A stretch of 64,000 nucleotides of DNA, taken from contig CAIIXF020000009.1 in the NCBI GenBank assembly GCA_903813345.2, positions 9,046,030-9,110,029 of the forward strand, given 5' to 3'. This DNA comes from Owenia fusiformis (taxonomy: Eukaryota > Annelida > Polychaeta > Sabellida > Oweniidae). The notes under the pieces were generated by a model. It searched no databases and had not been told where the DNA came from. It worked only from the letters and a program-made list of their open reading frames with translations. Shown one piece after another: positions 33,599 to 48,500 of the stretch. Position numbers and translations under genes: made by a program. Within the stretch, counting starts at the first letter, position 1. The number at the start of each line of letters is the position of its first letter.

Positions 33599-36500
33599 CT
33601 GAAAAAATTAAATAAAAGTTTTAATTAAAATTAAATAAAAGTTTTAATACATAAAAGTCCCTATAAAAGTTAAATGGTCAATGACATCACTTCCTGTATT
33701 AAATTTTAAAAGATGGCAGCCTACTGGAAATGAGAACATTTTTAAATTATCAATATTAACTGTATCAAAACATTTTCCCATGTTTTGCATAATATGGAAA
33801 TGTTTATACCATATCAGGATAGAAATGGTCTAACAAGGAATATCCCTGTAACATTTTTGAATACTGCATCTTCTAAATCTGGCTTTCAATGTAATTTAAA
33901 TGACACTTTCAAAAATATATCTACCTGAGCCGTCCAATAGATGGCTGCTATAGTCCATGGCAACCCAAGCCCAAGGAAAACATTAACAGAATTACTTCCT
34001 GTAATGTTACCAATGCCAAAATCTGCATGTTTTTCCTGAATCGATGCAGTCTTACTGGCGAATAGATCAGGTAAACTAGTTCCAAGAGCAACGAAAGTGA
34101 TGGCTGTGACGGGGTCCTCTAGACCAACTAGACAACCAAAGATACTAGCGAGATCTCCGACTACTGCCGTCAATAATCCAATCATTGCCAAGGAGATGAA
34201 GAATGCTAAGTAACCACCAGCGATAGATGGTGGAGGTACGATTGCAAATATAATCTGAAATAAAATAGAGAATTGGATAAGAGGATGATAGCTTAAGGAT
34301 GGCATTAATCAGAAATGAGTTTAATTTTTAAAGCCATTGAAGAAAAGAGTTATAAAGTCTCCAGGTTTTATGAATAGGGTGCTAAATCCTAATAATAATA
34401 CTGCTGTGGTAAAATAAATATGTCCATATTTCTCAAATAATTCATCCTCTTCTCTCAAAATATGTCATCCTTCTAACAGGATACAAACAGATGTTCGACA
34501 GTGCGACATGTACAATTCAAATATGGAATTCTCAAGCAGAATATATCCTGTATTGCACTTCAAATCATTCAATAACTTATAATGCAGGGAGGATTAACAG
34601 GGAACATCTATATTTGATAAAAATAAAAATGAAGTTACTTTTAAGAGAAAAATCAAATACTGTAGATACACTTAATTTGGCTCCCGTTTTAATTTGACAA
34701 ATTAAAAATCCATCAACATGTCATCAATTCTACATTATTCCAAAAGAAATACAGAAAATATCTGAAAATATCTGAATCCACCAAATTAAATAGTAGCCAA
34801 TATTTTAAATTGAGCAAATCTGTCAAATTAAGTAGAGTCAAAATAAGTGTATCTACGGTATTGCACCCAAAAAATTAATTTCAGTTACCTTCCATCCAAA
34901 TGTGAGAAAGTGCATGAAGTAATCAAGATGTGTCGCATTCTCGACATCTCCGCCATTGACGTTCATTGCATTACGGAACTGTTCACCCCATGTAGTTGTG
35001 TCGACTTTCAGTGAGTCAAGATTCAAGTTTGTCTTAGCTACCAAACGGCTGACGACACCTTGGAATTCTGTAATGAACAATTTTAATCATTTCTTGTAAT
35101 ATATCACAAATCATTGTAAATACCATTATGTGGCACCTAATACTCCTTTTTGTATATATGTTACACTGATTTAAATGAAAACGCTGAAAAAGTGTTAATT
35201 TGAGATTCAAATAATACCAGAGTAGCGAGAGCACATATGTAGATAAATGCAGAAGGCAAAAGAAAATTACATATATAAATAATGAGATTTACCGTCATCA
35301 TTGACAATCGTAACAATAGTTCTCTGTATACGTCCCATCTTACAACCTGGTGATACCTCAATGAGCGAAAGTTTGAAATTCTCATCCTTCTCAGCTTCCT
35401 GGTCATCATATATCTGAATCTCAATCATTTTCGTTGTCTCTCCATGTTCGAAAACCAACGTTCCCTCTCCTCCTTCGTAATCATGACCAGATTTGGCACA
35501 CATGTCTTCCGTTTTCCAGGTAACCTCGACACGTCCATCAGCACCGTTTTCTCGCTCAACGGGAATCAAAGCTTTTCCGACACTTTCTTTGAAGAGGTAA
35601 CTTGGTCTTGAGAGACTGAAGGTGCCAGGATCTGAAACAAGTTGAATATTAAAGTAAAAATATCCCATTGATCAGATTCAAATGAAGTTGTGACAAGATT
35701 TACAACTCATCTATTTTAATAGTTCCATGAATCCTGAACAAATATGAGTGCCAAAGTATTCCCAAATATATGATATTAGATTTTAGCTCTGAAAGCAGAC
35801 CACCAGACGACAGAACACCATCCACAAAAAAATTGGAGCATATTAAAATATGCCACCACTTGTTGCAGTGACATGAACATGAGTGATTTACTTATTACAC
35901 ATTCTGATGATCATATAGGTGATATGAAAGATATATCTCCAATTTAATGAGTAAAGACTGTTGAGAGGGTATATAATTTAAGTATCTATTTGGGGTAATA
36001 CAGATAAAGCACCCACCATCGTCATTCAGAATCGTCACTTGTACAACTTGTTTCTTGCCCAACATGGCATTCTGACCCGGTTCAACAGCCATTTTGACGA
36101 AGAAAACCTCATCGGGTTCCCAGATGTTATCATCAACAATCTCAATATCGATGTATTTTGACGTCTCACTTGGTTCAAACACAAGTGTCTGTTTAACGGG
36201 AATGAAATCTTTCTGGGCCTCGGCTGTTCCATCAATTGTCTCCACCCTAAAAATAATAGTTTTTGTATTGATTTTCTCTTTTGGGCTGGATAAGGTATTT
36301 GTAAGATAACATTTTTGCAGTCCTTTTTATTTCCAATGAATATCAACAACAAGGGTACATCTAAATTCAAAAATCTGTCTCTGCATTCCCACGTGCTTCT
36401 AAGATAATTCATAGATCTGAACTTATCGTGCGCCATTTTATGGACAACCTAAGCAATGGTGGATCAAGACTTAATTGTCCATTTTACCAATAATTACATA

Positions 36501-39500
36501 AGAATATTTTCAATCAATTGTTTAATATCATTTGTTGGTTTCCCATGTTATCCAATTCTAATTAAATTCTAATTATCTGTTATCTCAGAATAAGACACAG
36601 GAGAGAATTAATATACAGATTGAATCAAATTATGAATAAAAAATTCATAATGAATATGTTACTTGAGAGAATTGATAGCAAGATCATATTTCTTGCTCAA
36701 GGTTATGTACATCTATGATCATCATTATCAAAATTGAAAATGTTTAGTGAAGAAACTGATTTCCTTCAATATCTAAATGTATACATGCCTATTTTCTATG
36801 TCAACTTTTGTTGAAATTAAAATTGACCACGTTGTCAGAAACTGACTGGTTCCAGGCCCGTAGCCAGGATTTGCCAAGAGGGGTTCACTTTTTGAAAAAT
36901 TCCAGGGGGGTTAACTTTTGACAACCCATCAACCCCCCCCCCCTGGCTACGGGCCTTGGTTCAAAATCATAACTTACTTGAAGATGACTCTCTCACTGAG
37001 TTTTCCGTATCTCCTCATTGAAATCCTGACTCTCTCATCTCGCTCCATTATAGCACACGTCGTGGCTGTGAACTCAATTATGGCTTTGGTGCCATCATGG
37101 TGAATATCACTCATTCCAGACATACTTATTTCAGACCCAATAACTTCATCTTTCAAAGCACCATCTTCATAAAGCTAAACATAAGAGAGATGAATATATC
37201 GATATAAGTTTTTTAGGTACGGTACTAAGTCACTCGAAAAACACTTGCTATTAACTGAATAACAATCCATTGCAATTACAAATTATCCCTAACAATTAAT
37301 TTGATCTCTCAGAACACCCCCTCCCCTTATGAAATGAAATAGTGTTTCCTTGGACATATGCATTCTTCCATCATATAAGGAAATATAAAGGAGTAATCGT
37401 TCAATTAAGCCTCAGTCACATTTGCTCAATGGTGGGGTACTGCGGCCGTAGCTTCACAAAATCAACATAAAAATCTACATTGTACTGCTTATCCCTATAT
37501 GTTATGCTGCATAGTTCTCTCGATTTTGGGAAAATACAACCAACATACAGTTGCTCAAGATCAAAGGCATCAGTCATTTGGCATACATACTTGTATCTTT
37601 CAAAGTAAAACCGATTAAGAACAACCAAATTAAAATAAATGTACCTCTTTCAGATGTTCATTCATGGTTGGCTTAAGCTTGTGACCTCCTGTCATTTCTC
37701 TGGTTGCGTTAATTCTGTACCATGCACGGTCATGTGACTGGCTCTGTGTGACTTTAGCTGCAGCGAGGGCTGCAATATCTTCATCTGTTAAGTCTGGATG
37801 TTTGCCAATCTCCTGGAAGTACAAAATAAAAAGTGATTAAAAATCAGAATCCTAAAAGTAAAGATATTATCGCACATCCATCCTCGGAACGCAGGGCTAC
37901 TCCAGACATCATCCACTATGTTCTGGTGGCCATGTTCAGAGGATGTCACTCCTCACATTTAGAATACAACGTACATTTAGGAAGTCACAGCATAAAGTCA
38001 TCATGATAAACCATAAGCCATGAGAATAGAAAGACATTATGAGTATCAGAATGGCACATACACATTTACAATGTACATGTACAATGCAGTAGTACATGTA
38101 CACTATATGCCTGTTTATTTTATTTCATGTAAGTTCCACTCTTTTATCTTTATTTTGCATCTGAAACAAGTCTGGTGTGTCATTTTACCAGAGAATGTAC
38201 TGAGGAGGAGTTTTATGGCCAGATGTACAAATACAAACATGCACATAATTCAGCCATTGTATAGAATGTCATGGACATCTATACTCTAAATGTACAAAAC
38301 AAGAAAACCCTGATGTGAACATAAAGGCTTTGGAGTCTCAGACCGTCACCACAAGAGATGATATATGAGCATAAAAAATGTCCATCCTTTAATGATATGT
38401 TTGTAGCTTTTAATACAGAAATGCACTACTGAAATCCTAAGGGGAGAAACCACATTGTCTGAGGGAAGGGGGAATAGTGTAAGGGAGGCATAGGAAAAAT
38501 GGATAGATCATAACATGGTATTTTAATTCAACTCTTTTATAAGAGATAATTTCTCCCTGCCTGGCTTATTAATTGCCTTTATCCATTTGGGATTATCTTG
38601 TTTTATGTTTCACCTATCAGACTACATTACATGGACTATATTACAAATGCATCAATAATCTTTCCAATAATTATACATTATAATTGGAATGGTGAACTGT
38701 ACATGTATTATAAGCCGAAATAACAAGGGACTCATGCTGGCAATAAAATAGAACAGAATCTAAACATATCAATTTCATCTTGCAAACATATCAATTTCAT
38801 CTTACAAGTTCATAGTTTTTGTATTTTCATCTTGCTTGCCTTGGTTTATTTCAAACTGCAATTTGATTTTTTAATCCCTTCCCTTGGGGGCTTTAATATG
38901 TGTTTTTTTGTTACATTTGGCAGAATGATCAAAACACACACTGTGTCCCTATAACTTTATGATGAAATCAAATAATATGGAACAAAACCATGGATGCCCA
39001 TATTGAAAAATTTCATACCAAACCATTTTATGGTCATGTTAATGGAAAGGAGTGTAATTCGCAAGGAATTTGAGTAGAAAGGGATGTAGTGAACACTTTA
39101 TATTGTATCGAAATGCCAAAAATCAGACAGTTAATCCAAATTTTAAAGAGATATTGGATGGTTTAACATAACTTGGGATGGAATGTAAGGCAATTTGGCA
39201 GGATCATATGGAATGATTTAGTACTGTGGTAATTAAATGATTCATTGCCAATAAACCAGCCTTGAGCTCTGCAGGAAGAGGCCAAAAAGCATTCAATTTT
39301 GATCAAGTCTATAAGAAAAGCCCAAAGTCCAACCAGCATTGATTTTCAAAAAGAAGATACATCCTTTCCTTTAATTTGATCTTACAATTTCAAATGCATC
39401 TTTAATGCCATTTTTCCAAGTTCATTGCCAAGAGTGAAGTGATTGCTATTGGCACGGGAAGCTGTGTTTCAAACCCTGTTGTATATGAAACCAAGCTCCA

Positions 39501-42500
39501 GTACTGGGTGAACATTTGTATACATGATTAATAGTTTGACTGTACAACTGAGATCAACAGATTTCTTTATCAATATCATTAATTTAGAATCAATGGCTCT
39601 GCCATAAATAGCATTACCAGCATTTGTGATAATACATTGTTTGATAAAAGTCGGTAAAGTTACAAGTGAGATTATTAAGATCATTTTATACACACCCAGA
39701 ATCGTGTTTGCAACAACAAGACATGTTTTAACCAATCATGCTTCAGAATACAAGAGTGCCCAACCCAGGATATGTTTTGTCAAACCAAAGATATTTTAAC
39801 TACAATTAGCATTTCCATTGATCAGTCATATTTTTCCTGAACTGGTAGATGGTGTAGGTGCACAAAATACATTTCAAATTACTAATATTAATCACTAATG
39901 GAATTCTGCAATCTGGTTTTGAAATAATGAGCTTCTTATAGCCAGAAATCTTGATTTCTTGGTACTTCAAGTCAAACTGCAATCAAAATGAAAACAAGAA
40001 AGAATTCTCTGTATCTTTTTAATGATGATTTATGCTATCTCGATATGAAGTGACGTGAATATAGGGCTAATAAAGTTACACCTTAATTTGGACTGAGAAA
40101 TATGTAAACACAAATAAAATAATTCCATTGCTTAAAATAGTTGTTTGACATTATGGAATTCATAGTAAATCATAGCAACAGGTTATTCTCCTCCTCTACC
40201 CCCCCCCCACCATACCTTCATTAACCCTATAAATTCAGCTACAGTTAAGTTAAACCCATCAAACATATATAGGAAAATATATCATTCTATTTATTAGCAA
40301 CAACAAATGAATCCAATGATAATATGCTGGCTGACAGAAACAATCTCCACTTTTATCAGATGTAACACATGTTCAGTATTACAGGTGTTACTGTACTTCA
40401 GTAAATTTTCATCAAATTGGAATCATGGTCATGTTTTGAAATTCAAAATAGAGAGGAAAAGAGTGAAATAAGCAGGAAATAAAATATACAGGCATGTAGA
40501 AAACACTTCAAAGTATATACAAATACCAGAAAATCATACACCTCATTCAAATTTTTGAGAGAAATGACAAGAAATATGCATGAGCAGACGGACATTTCAA
40601 CCTCAGGAGTACAGTAAAATGTACATTCCATTTCTAAGAGAAGCAATTTGGTGTACTAACAGGTGAGATGAGGTAGCCTGTAAAAATAGCATAATATTCA
40701 CATTTTAAATCATGAATATCAATGGAAAAGAGAGGAATCAGCAAGGAATAAGGTAAACAGGCATGAAGTTGACATTTTATATTATAAAGAAATGCTAGAA
40801 AATCTAGCAGTTTAAATAATTTCTACTGAGAAAATAGTAAAATAATAAAGACTAAAGTGAAATTATATGTTCAGTTGTAAATATTTGGGATTAATGCTCG
40901 TAAACATGGAAAGTGTAGCATAAATAAATATACCGTACATCCTCTTCTACCTCTTAGTAGCTATTATCTTGTCTATAGGTACATTTACTTATACCCAAGT
41001 GATGGTTATGTAGATAATTTAACATTAAAAGGTTTACAAAAAAACAATTTTTTCTCAAAATATGACATTTTCACCCAAATATAAAACATAAACATTTATT
41101 TTTATGTAAAATAACTTACAACCACAAAACATGGAATCTAGCTTAATATCAGATGAGATTGCAATGTGTTTCCTATCACATTTACCAAAATGCCATGAGG
41201 GTTGTGTTTTGAAGTATGAAATTAAGTGAAAAACAGTGATATCAGCAAGGAATAAAGTAAACAGTCATGTAGTTCACACATTAAATAACACAGAAATGCA
41301 AGAAAATCAATCACTTCATTCAAACTTTAGAGAGAAATCGAGTAAAATAAACATGATGAGAGAGAAATGATCAGAATCTAACGTGAAGAAATGATGAATT
41401 ATTTGGTTAAAGTTGACAGAATTGAAGTGGGCAGAAGAACATGTGCTTAAAATATCTTAAACATCCGCAGGCAAATATTATTCCTCCTCTGACAAAAACG
41501 GATGTCTACTCCTAAATACGTGAAATATTGTGTCATATATGAAATATTGTGTCATATATGTCATTGATATGATATAGGAATAGTGCTAAGGGAAACACAT
41601 ATTACATATCAATAAGGTAAATGAGGTCGCCTTAACTGATCAATGAAATGAATAAATTAACTGAACTTAGATTGAATGTATGAATTATATAGTACTTTAT
41701 TTACAAAATGAAAATAATTAAAGAAAAAATGTAAGCTGTGTTAGGTTATACCAGGTCATTCACCCACAATATTTTCAATACCAAAAGGAAAACATTCACT
41801 AAACTTTATCAATGCTTTAAATCCATGTATACAATTTATACTTTAAAGTGCATATCAAATCTATGATCAATTATTTTGCCATATTGGACAGAGTAGTTGT
41901 GGGTACAAATGGCTAAAAGTGGCAATTTTTGAACAATACCATGTTGTCCAATATCCTGAAGCTGAGAGTCTAGGAGTTATTACTGTAATGATACATTTGA
42001 AAAGGGTGGGTATCCGTGACAACCGGACATGTCTGCAAGATAATGATGTTACAGGCTAATAATATACTTGAATACAACTATACTACAAATGATAAGATAA
42101 TGATAGGATGTTCAGTTAGCGGTTCCATGTACAGCCTCATTCTGAAAACAGTTTAACATAAAGTATCCGTCTGCACATGCTTCCCAAAAAGTATGAGGGG
42201 CCCAATTATTTTGAGCCCTTTTGGGACTCATTTCTGAAATTAGGTATCATTTTTTCGAAAATGGTTTAAATCCCAGAAAAAAATATTTATAGGCACATTC
42301 CTGTCAACTTTTCCAGGTTCATTCCAGTTGAATTTAATTTTTCTCCAAAACCAGTTTTCCTTACATTTCTGGACAATTCAAAATAATTATATTAGTAATT
42401 TAGATTTTTTATTCCTTTATTCCACTGTCTATTTTTCATTTTCAAATACACCCATCATGACAATGTTTCATGGGGCTAAAAATACATAAAAAAATACTAA

Positions 42501-45500
42501 GTTACACCCAATATGTACATCACGTCACGCCATCACCATATGATACCAACCCTCTATGTTTATTCATTTTTTCTCAATCAAACATGCAATGATCATATGC
42601 TATTTGATAAAAGGTGTATAAACTACAATGTATTACTATATTAACTAGACACACCTGTAGAAGTGCATTTTGTCAGAAAAACCTCCTACATTATTTAAAT
42701 AAAGCTAGAGTGACGTCAACGTGTAATGCTAGGCTGATAAGTCACTGTGACATTGCAAAGTCACATTCGTTCCTCATGTACTTAATAATTAATTATATTT
42801 TCAAGGCATTGTTTTCTAACCTAAAGCAGCTCAAGTTCATCATACATTTCATTATATGGATCTACAATATATGATATATTAAGTAGTATGTATTGTAAAA
42901 GCCCTTGTTTACTAAAAATCATTTATAGACTCTTGTGTCACGCTATTCTACATCAGTTTGGTTGCTCAGTCTCCCCTGCACGATTTTTGTGTATTAAAAA
43001 TACCATCAAACTTAAAACCAGAATAAGTCAATTTCAAAATAGTTAATTCCAGAACAGATAATACTCAAACCATAATACTCAATATTATAATATCCAACAC
43101 AAAAGTAGTCAATACTTGAATGGTCAGAACTAAAATACTCAAAACTATAATACTGATATACTCAATATTGTAATACTTGACACGAAAGTAGTCAATACTC
43201 GAATAGTCAATACTAAAACACTCAATACTAAAATACTCAACACCATAGTACTTAAAATCACAATAGTCAATACTTGAAAACTAAGAACCATATTAACACT
43301 CAAAACCAAAGTAGTCAATAGCCGAAGAGTCAATACTAGAATACTATAATTGCATAACAGAAAATGTGATGGCATCAGAAGACAATAACGCTAGTTATGC
43401 AGAAGTAAATGTTGCACAAAATCAAATGTTAAGTGATGTGATACCAATATAACAGACAGTTAAGTGATTGATGTAATACCCATTAGTTTAATTATCACAT
43501 GAGGTTTACTGCCTGAATAATACATTATAGTAATGCATTCAGTGCAAGTATCAGTCAATAAGTCCATGACAGACATCTATAAAATGACAAATAGAGTAAG
43601 AGGGATGGAATTAACAAAGAATAAATACACATAGGCATGAAGACAACATTCTATATTTCATAGAAATTCCAGAAAATTGGGCAGTTCATTCAAGTTATAG
43701 AGAGAAATAGAGTGAAATAAACAATAGCAGACGGATATTTCACGTGCGATCACCTCATCAATTACTTCAATCAACAATATGTTTATCATATGGGAATAAC
43801 CAAGCAATGGAATTTTACATGTATATCATTATATGTGTAGGGTTGTTACGGAAACCTTCTTACATTTTGAGCTGGAATTAATATTTTTAGATTAAATAAA
43901 AAATGAAAGAAATCTGTTTTAATTCACATAAATATTCTATTAAATATAAAAAATTGATCAGTTCAGTGAACTTCACTGCATGAGTATCCTGTTTGAATTG
44001 ATTTCTATAAATTGTATAAATTCCTATTGTGGCCTATTGTGGCAACAATGATTTGCCGATAAACAAATAAGTGTGAAGCTACGTATCTAATACAAAAGAC
44101 GGCACTGTATCACCTGAAACAAGAATTGATTAATATATACCTTGGGATAAATAAAGATTTTTGTTTTTCAAGCTGTGTGTGACAGTTGATAACAAAGACA
44201 ATTATTTTGGTACAAACACTACCACTTCATCAAATGTTGAAGTTGATAACTAGAGTCAATTGCATTGCAAATAACTTGTTGAGGTCAATAAATAAAATGG
44301 TATAAAACTAAAAGGGGCAAAATGTCACAAAATACAATCAGTGGGAAAAGTGGATCAATTTGTTGAGATACCAATTACTGACTACTGAACCGAATGTCAG
44401 TCACAAAAAGGACGCTATAACAAATCCACCACATCATGATACTTATAATATACATAAAAATAAAAAATTGTATGAAATGTCAGATAACAGGATAATCTCT
44501 AATTCAAAGAGTATAGACGAAGCTCTCTTTTAAGGATCAAAAACAAACTTTTATAAAAGAGTGACACAGATACTGAAATCTATCCAGATATTTGGGATAA
44601 GAAACTGAACTTTTCCATCTATTAACAGAATGAAGGTGTTCGTATCAAATATAAATAAGAAAACCCCTGTGGTGCCATACTGTTTATAAATTATGGAATC
44701 AATAGCCAACCAAAGTTCATGAGAACCAACCTTGAAGCTAGAGTAAATATTCAATAAGCCTTTAAAACATAAAAAATTAATGATTATTATATTTCATGAT
44801 TTGAACAGTATGAATCATTTTGTAGCCTGAGAAATAGGTGAAAGTACTTTTCAAGAGTTCATAAAAAACGAGCGCCAATTACCCTGTCGTTTACATTCAT
44901 TTCACTTAAAAGACAGCTTTGTCTACACCCTTCAAGTTAAAGAGAAACCTTTGAACTCACTGGGCCAACCAGAATGTTTTGTCCCAACAAGGGTAATTTT
45001 CCAAATATGGTCATTTCCTCTAACGTCATCATTGACCCAAAATTAATATTTTTTAATTTTTCTTTTTGCTTACTGATTGATAAAGAAAATGTCAGCACAG
45101 TGGATTTGAATAGTGACACAATATGTGATGACCACCAGCAGCGGGGTGGGGCTGCTAACCTACAAAATTGTCTAACATATTCAGAGGTTAGTTTAGAACT
45201 TAACTTTGTAAAAAGGGTAGACCTTCATCGACGCTGTCAACTGATTCTTCATTCACTGCCATATTTTGGTGGTGTATACAGCTGAGCACCATGCTATATA
45301 CATTTCAAATTAGACTAGTCCTACTTCAAGAACCCCCCCCCCCCCTGTATTATTGAACTCCCCCCTCATCTACTTCACCAACATATCACAGGATCTGTTT
45401 AGTGGGAGGGCTCACAGGGACTTGTTGCTAGACCAGCTTTAGACACACTTAACATTTTATGAATTTGTATTTTTATCATATCTGGTTAATGAATCTATAT

Positions 45501-48500
45501 AATATTGAATTGTACAATAAGGGTGTATCTCTATTGTTACAAATAATTGCTTATATTAAAAACCCGTGTATCAAAATCACTCAATGATAATTCTCCCTTA
45601 TTCTCTCCTAAATCAGAATATTTCAGATTTCTATGATTTCTGAACAATTTTGAGTGTTGATTCATGCCTGTTTACTTTATTCCTTGCTCATTTCACTTGC
45701 TTATGTATTCTTTATGTTTAAAAATTTGGCTGCCATGACATTTTTTCATAGGGTGATTGAGGAACATTGATGAATTTTTAGCATGCCGAATGAATCAATT
45801 GTTTTTTATAAACACCATTCTGCCATAAAATTGCCATTTGGCAATGTTTTCAAATGATAAATAAACCTCAAAAAGTTGAATAATCAAAGAATAAAATTCC
45901 AAGATATTAACCCTCTAAATTATACAGCATTGCTAAATGAATTATACAGCATTGCTAAATGAATTATACAGCATTGCTAAATGAATTATACAGCATTGCT
46001 AAATGAATTATACAGCATTGCTAAATGAATTATACAGCATTGCTAAATGAATTATACAGCATTGCTAAATGAATTATACAGCATTGCTAAATGAATTATA
46101 CAGCATTGCTAAATGAATTATACAGCATTGCTAAATGAATTATACAGCATTGCTAAATGAATTATACAGCATTGCTAAATGAATTATACAGCATTGCTAA
46201 ATGAATTATACAGCATTGCTAAATGAATTATACAGCATTGCTAAATGAATTATACAGCATTGCTAAATGAATTATAAAGCATTGCTAAATGAATTGTACA
46301 GCATTGCTAAATGAATTATACAGCATTGCTAAATGAATTATACAGCATTGCTAAATGAATTATACAGCATTGCTAAATGAATTATACAGCATTGCTAAAT
46401 GAATTATACAGCATTGCTAAATGAATTATACAGCATTGCTAAATGAATTATACAGCATTGCTAAATGAATTATACAGCATTGCTAAATGAATTATAAAGC
46501 ATTGCTAAATGAATTGTACAGCATTGCTAAATGAAATAACTCAGAAGCAAATTCAGGTCAATAAAAAATAAGAGTTGTATCTATGGTTTCAGAAATATTT
46601 TAAGGACAGGCATTTCAAATAAATAATTCAATAAGTACTGTAGTTCATGACTTATATTTTCCAGACAATAATTGCATATTTATTATACCCCTATCTACAT
46701 GCTTGATATATTTTACTGAGCAACAAGCATACATATATTGATTAGATTTTCAAATTGTTTCATTTTATTCTCTAATTTTCAGAGGAATGTGAACTAGATT
46801 AGGTAATGTTCTTAACAGCATTAAAACTATTTCAATACATAAAAAATGTGATAATGGTAATAAACAAACATCAAATATTATTGAATAAATAATAAAAACA
46901 CATTTGCCTAGCAGCTTACATGTAGCATTATGCAGTAATATGCGCTAGCTTTTTCTCCCACCCTCCCTCCACTTGGGTCTTAGTTGCATTTGAGGGTTAT
47001 TTTTATTTTATCGTTTTTCTTGTTTTAATTTGATAGTTAACTTAGGTTTTAGTTTAGTTTGTGTTATGTACTTTTGGTGCATAGTGGAAGGTGTTGTTTT
47101 CAGGTTTTAATTATGTAGGGTTATATAATGTTATGTAATGTTGTATAATGTAATGTAATGTTATGTAATATTATGTAATGGTATATTTTTTATGATGCAA
47201 TACATTTCTACGACTCCAAACACCCTGGTTTATTTGTTTATATTATTTAAAGAAATGAATCAAACTCATGAGCAGATATACATTTTCAAAAGATTTATCA
47301 CTTTTGTGTCCAGCATAACTTTATTAAAATGTGTTTCTTTCTGTTGGCTGATTGGTTGAGAATGCATTGGTTGTTAACACAGTTAGTTGGTATGAACTGC
47401 TTTATGACCGGGGCTGAGACGGCTACCAGTAGTGGGTGGATGTGGGTCTTCTAAACTGTAAAATGTCTTAACTATTCAGAGATTACTTAACTAACTTAAC
47501 ACTGTGATCAGAGTAAAGATTTATCATCATCCAATTTATATCAAGTCCTTATATCAGTTCCTTATTGCTCATTCTTCCCCTGTACAACCAGTATATATTG
47601 GACTTACAAAGGATAAAATTAATCAAACAAACCATGGGGGAAAAGTCACGATAGGCTTGTTTTGAAATTAAAATTAGAGTACAAAAAAGCGATGTTTGCA
47701 AGGAATAAAGTAAACAGGCATGTAAATTAAACTCAAAACGGTATAGAAATGTCAAAAAATATATTACTTTATTCAAATTTTAGTGAGAAATATCACAAAA
47801 TTACCTAAAAGCGCACAGACATTTCAAGAAGGCCAGCATGTCAAAAGATTTCCAAAAGAGAAAATTAATGTAATAAAATTTCCCACTGCTCTTCCTATTC
47901 CTTTAATCCTTTGAATCGGGGAAACAGATGTTATTTTATGTGTTAAATGTATATCAAAGATCTTCAAAACACAAAAATATTTTTTCTGTTATAAAGAATT
48001 ATTAGCAATTTATATGTACATATATACATACATGTTATGCCTGGGTCACATTTGCTCCGATCCATCGGCCGGCGCCTGCCCGATTGAGTGTTTTGTTCAA
48101 TATTGTATTCAATTTTGAGCAAAACACTCAATCGGCCGGGTGCCGTAGAGAAAATCGGAGCAAATGTGACCAAGGCATTAGGTAGGTTATTTAGATAGTC
48201 AACCCACTAACATTTATTAACCAACCTCAATTTTTGAAGGCATAGATTGTTATAAATGTCAAATTAAAGCTTAGAGATCAACAATCTTGACTAAAAAAGC
48301 TTTTAAAATAAATGCTGTGTCGCGGAATATGCATATTGATAATTTGATATAAGTTTATACGAGTGTAATGGCTGCGATAATTTCTAATTATTTTCAGAAA
48401 ATGGTGAAATTTTACCGAAGTTTTATTCCATCCGTAAATTGCAAACTTCAGTTAATGAGAAAACTCATCTGGCGTAATGGATTAACAACGCAATATTTGA

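Noticed and set aside
43145-43375. 76-aa hydrophobic minus-strand frame resembling a membrane protein
   Set aside because: The hydrophobic pattern comes from the 15-bp ACTCAATAC-type repeat.
45917-46537. CRISPR-like regular array
   Set aside because: Units are contiguous with no unique spacers, and the DNA is clearly animal. The same applies to the 37-bp and 45-bp arrays.
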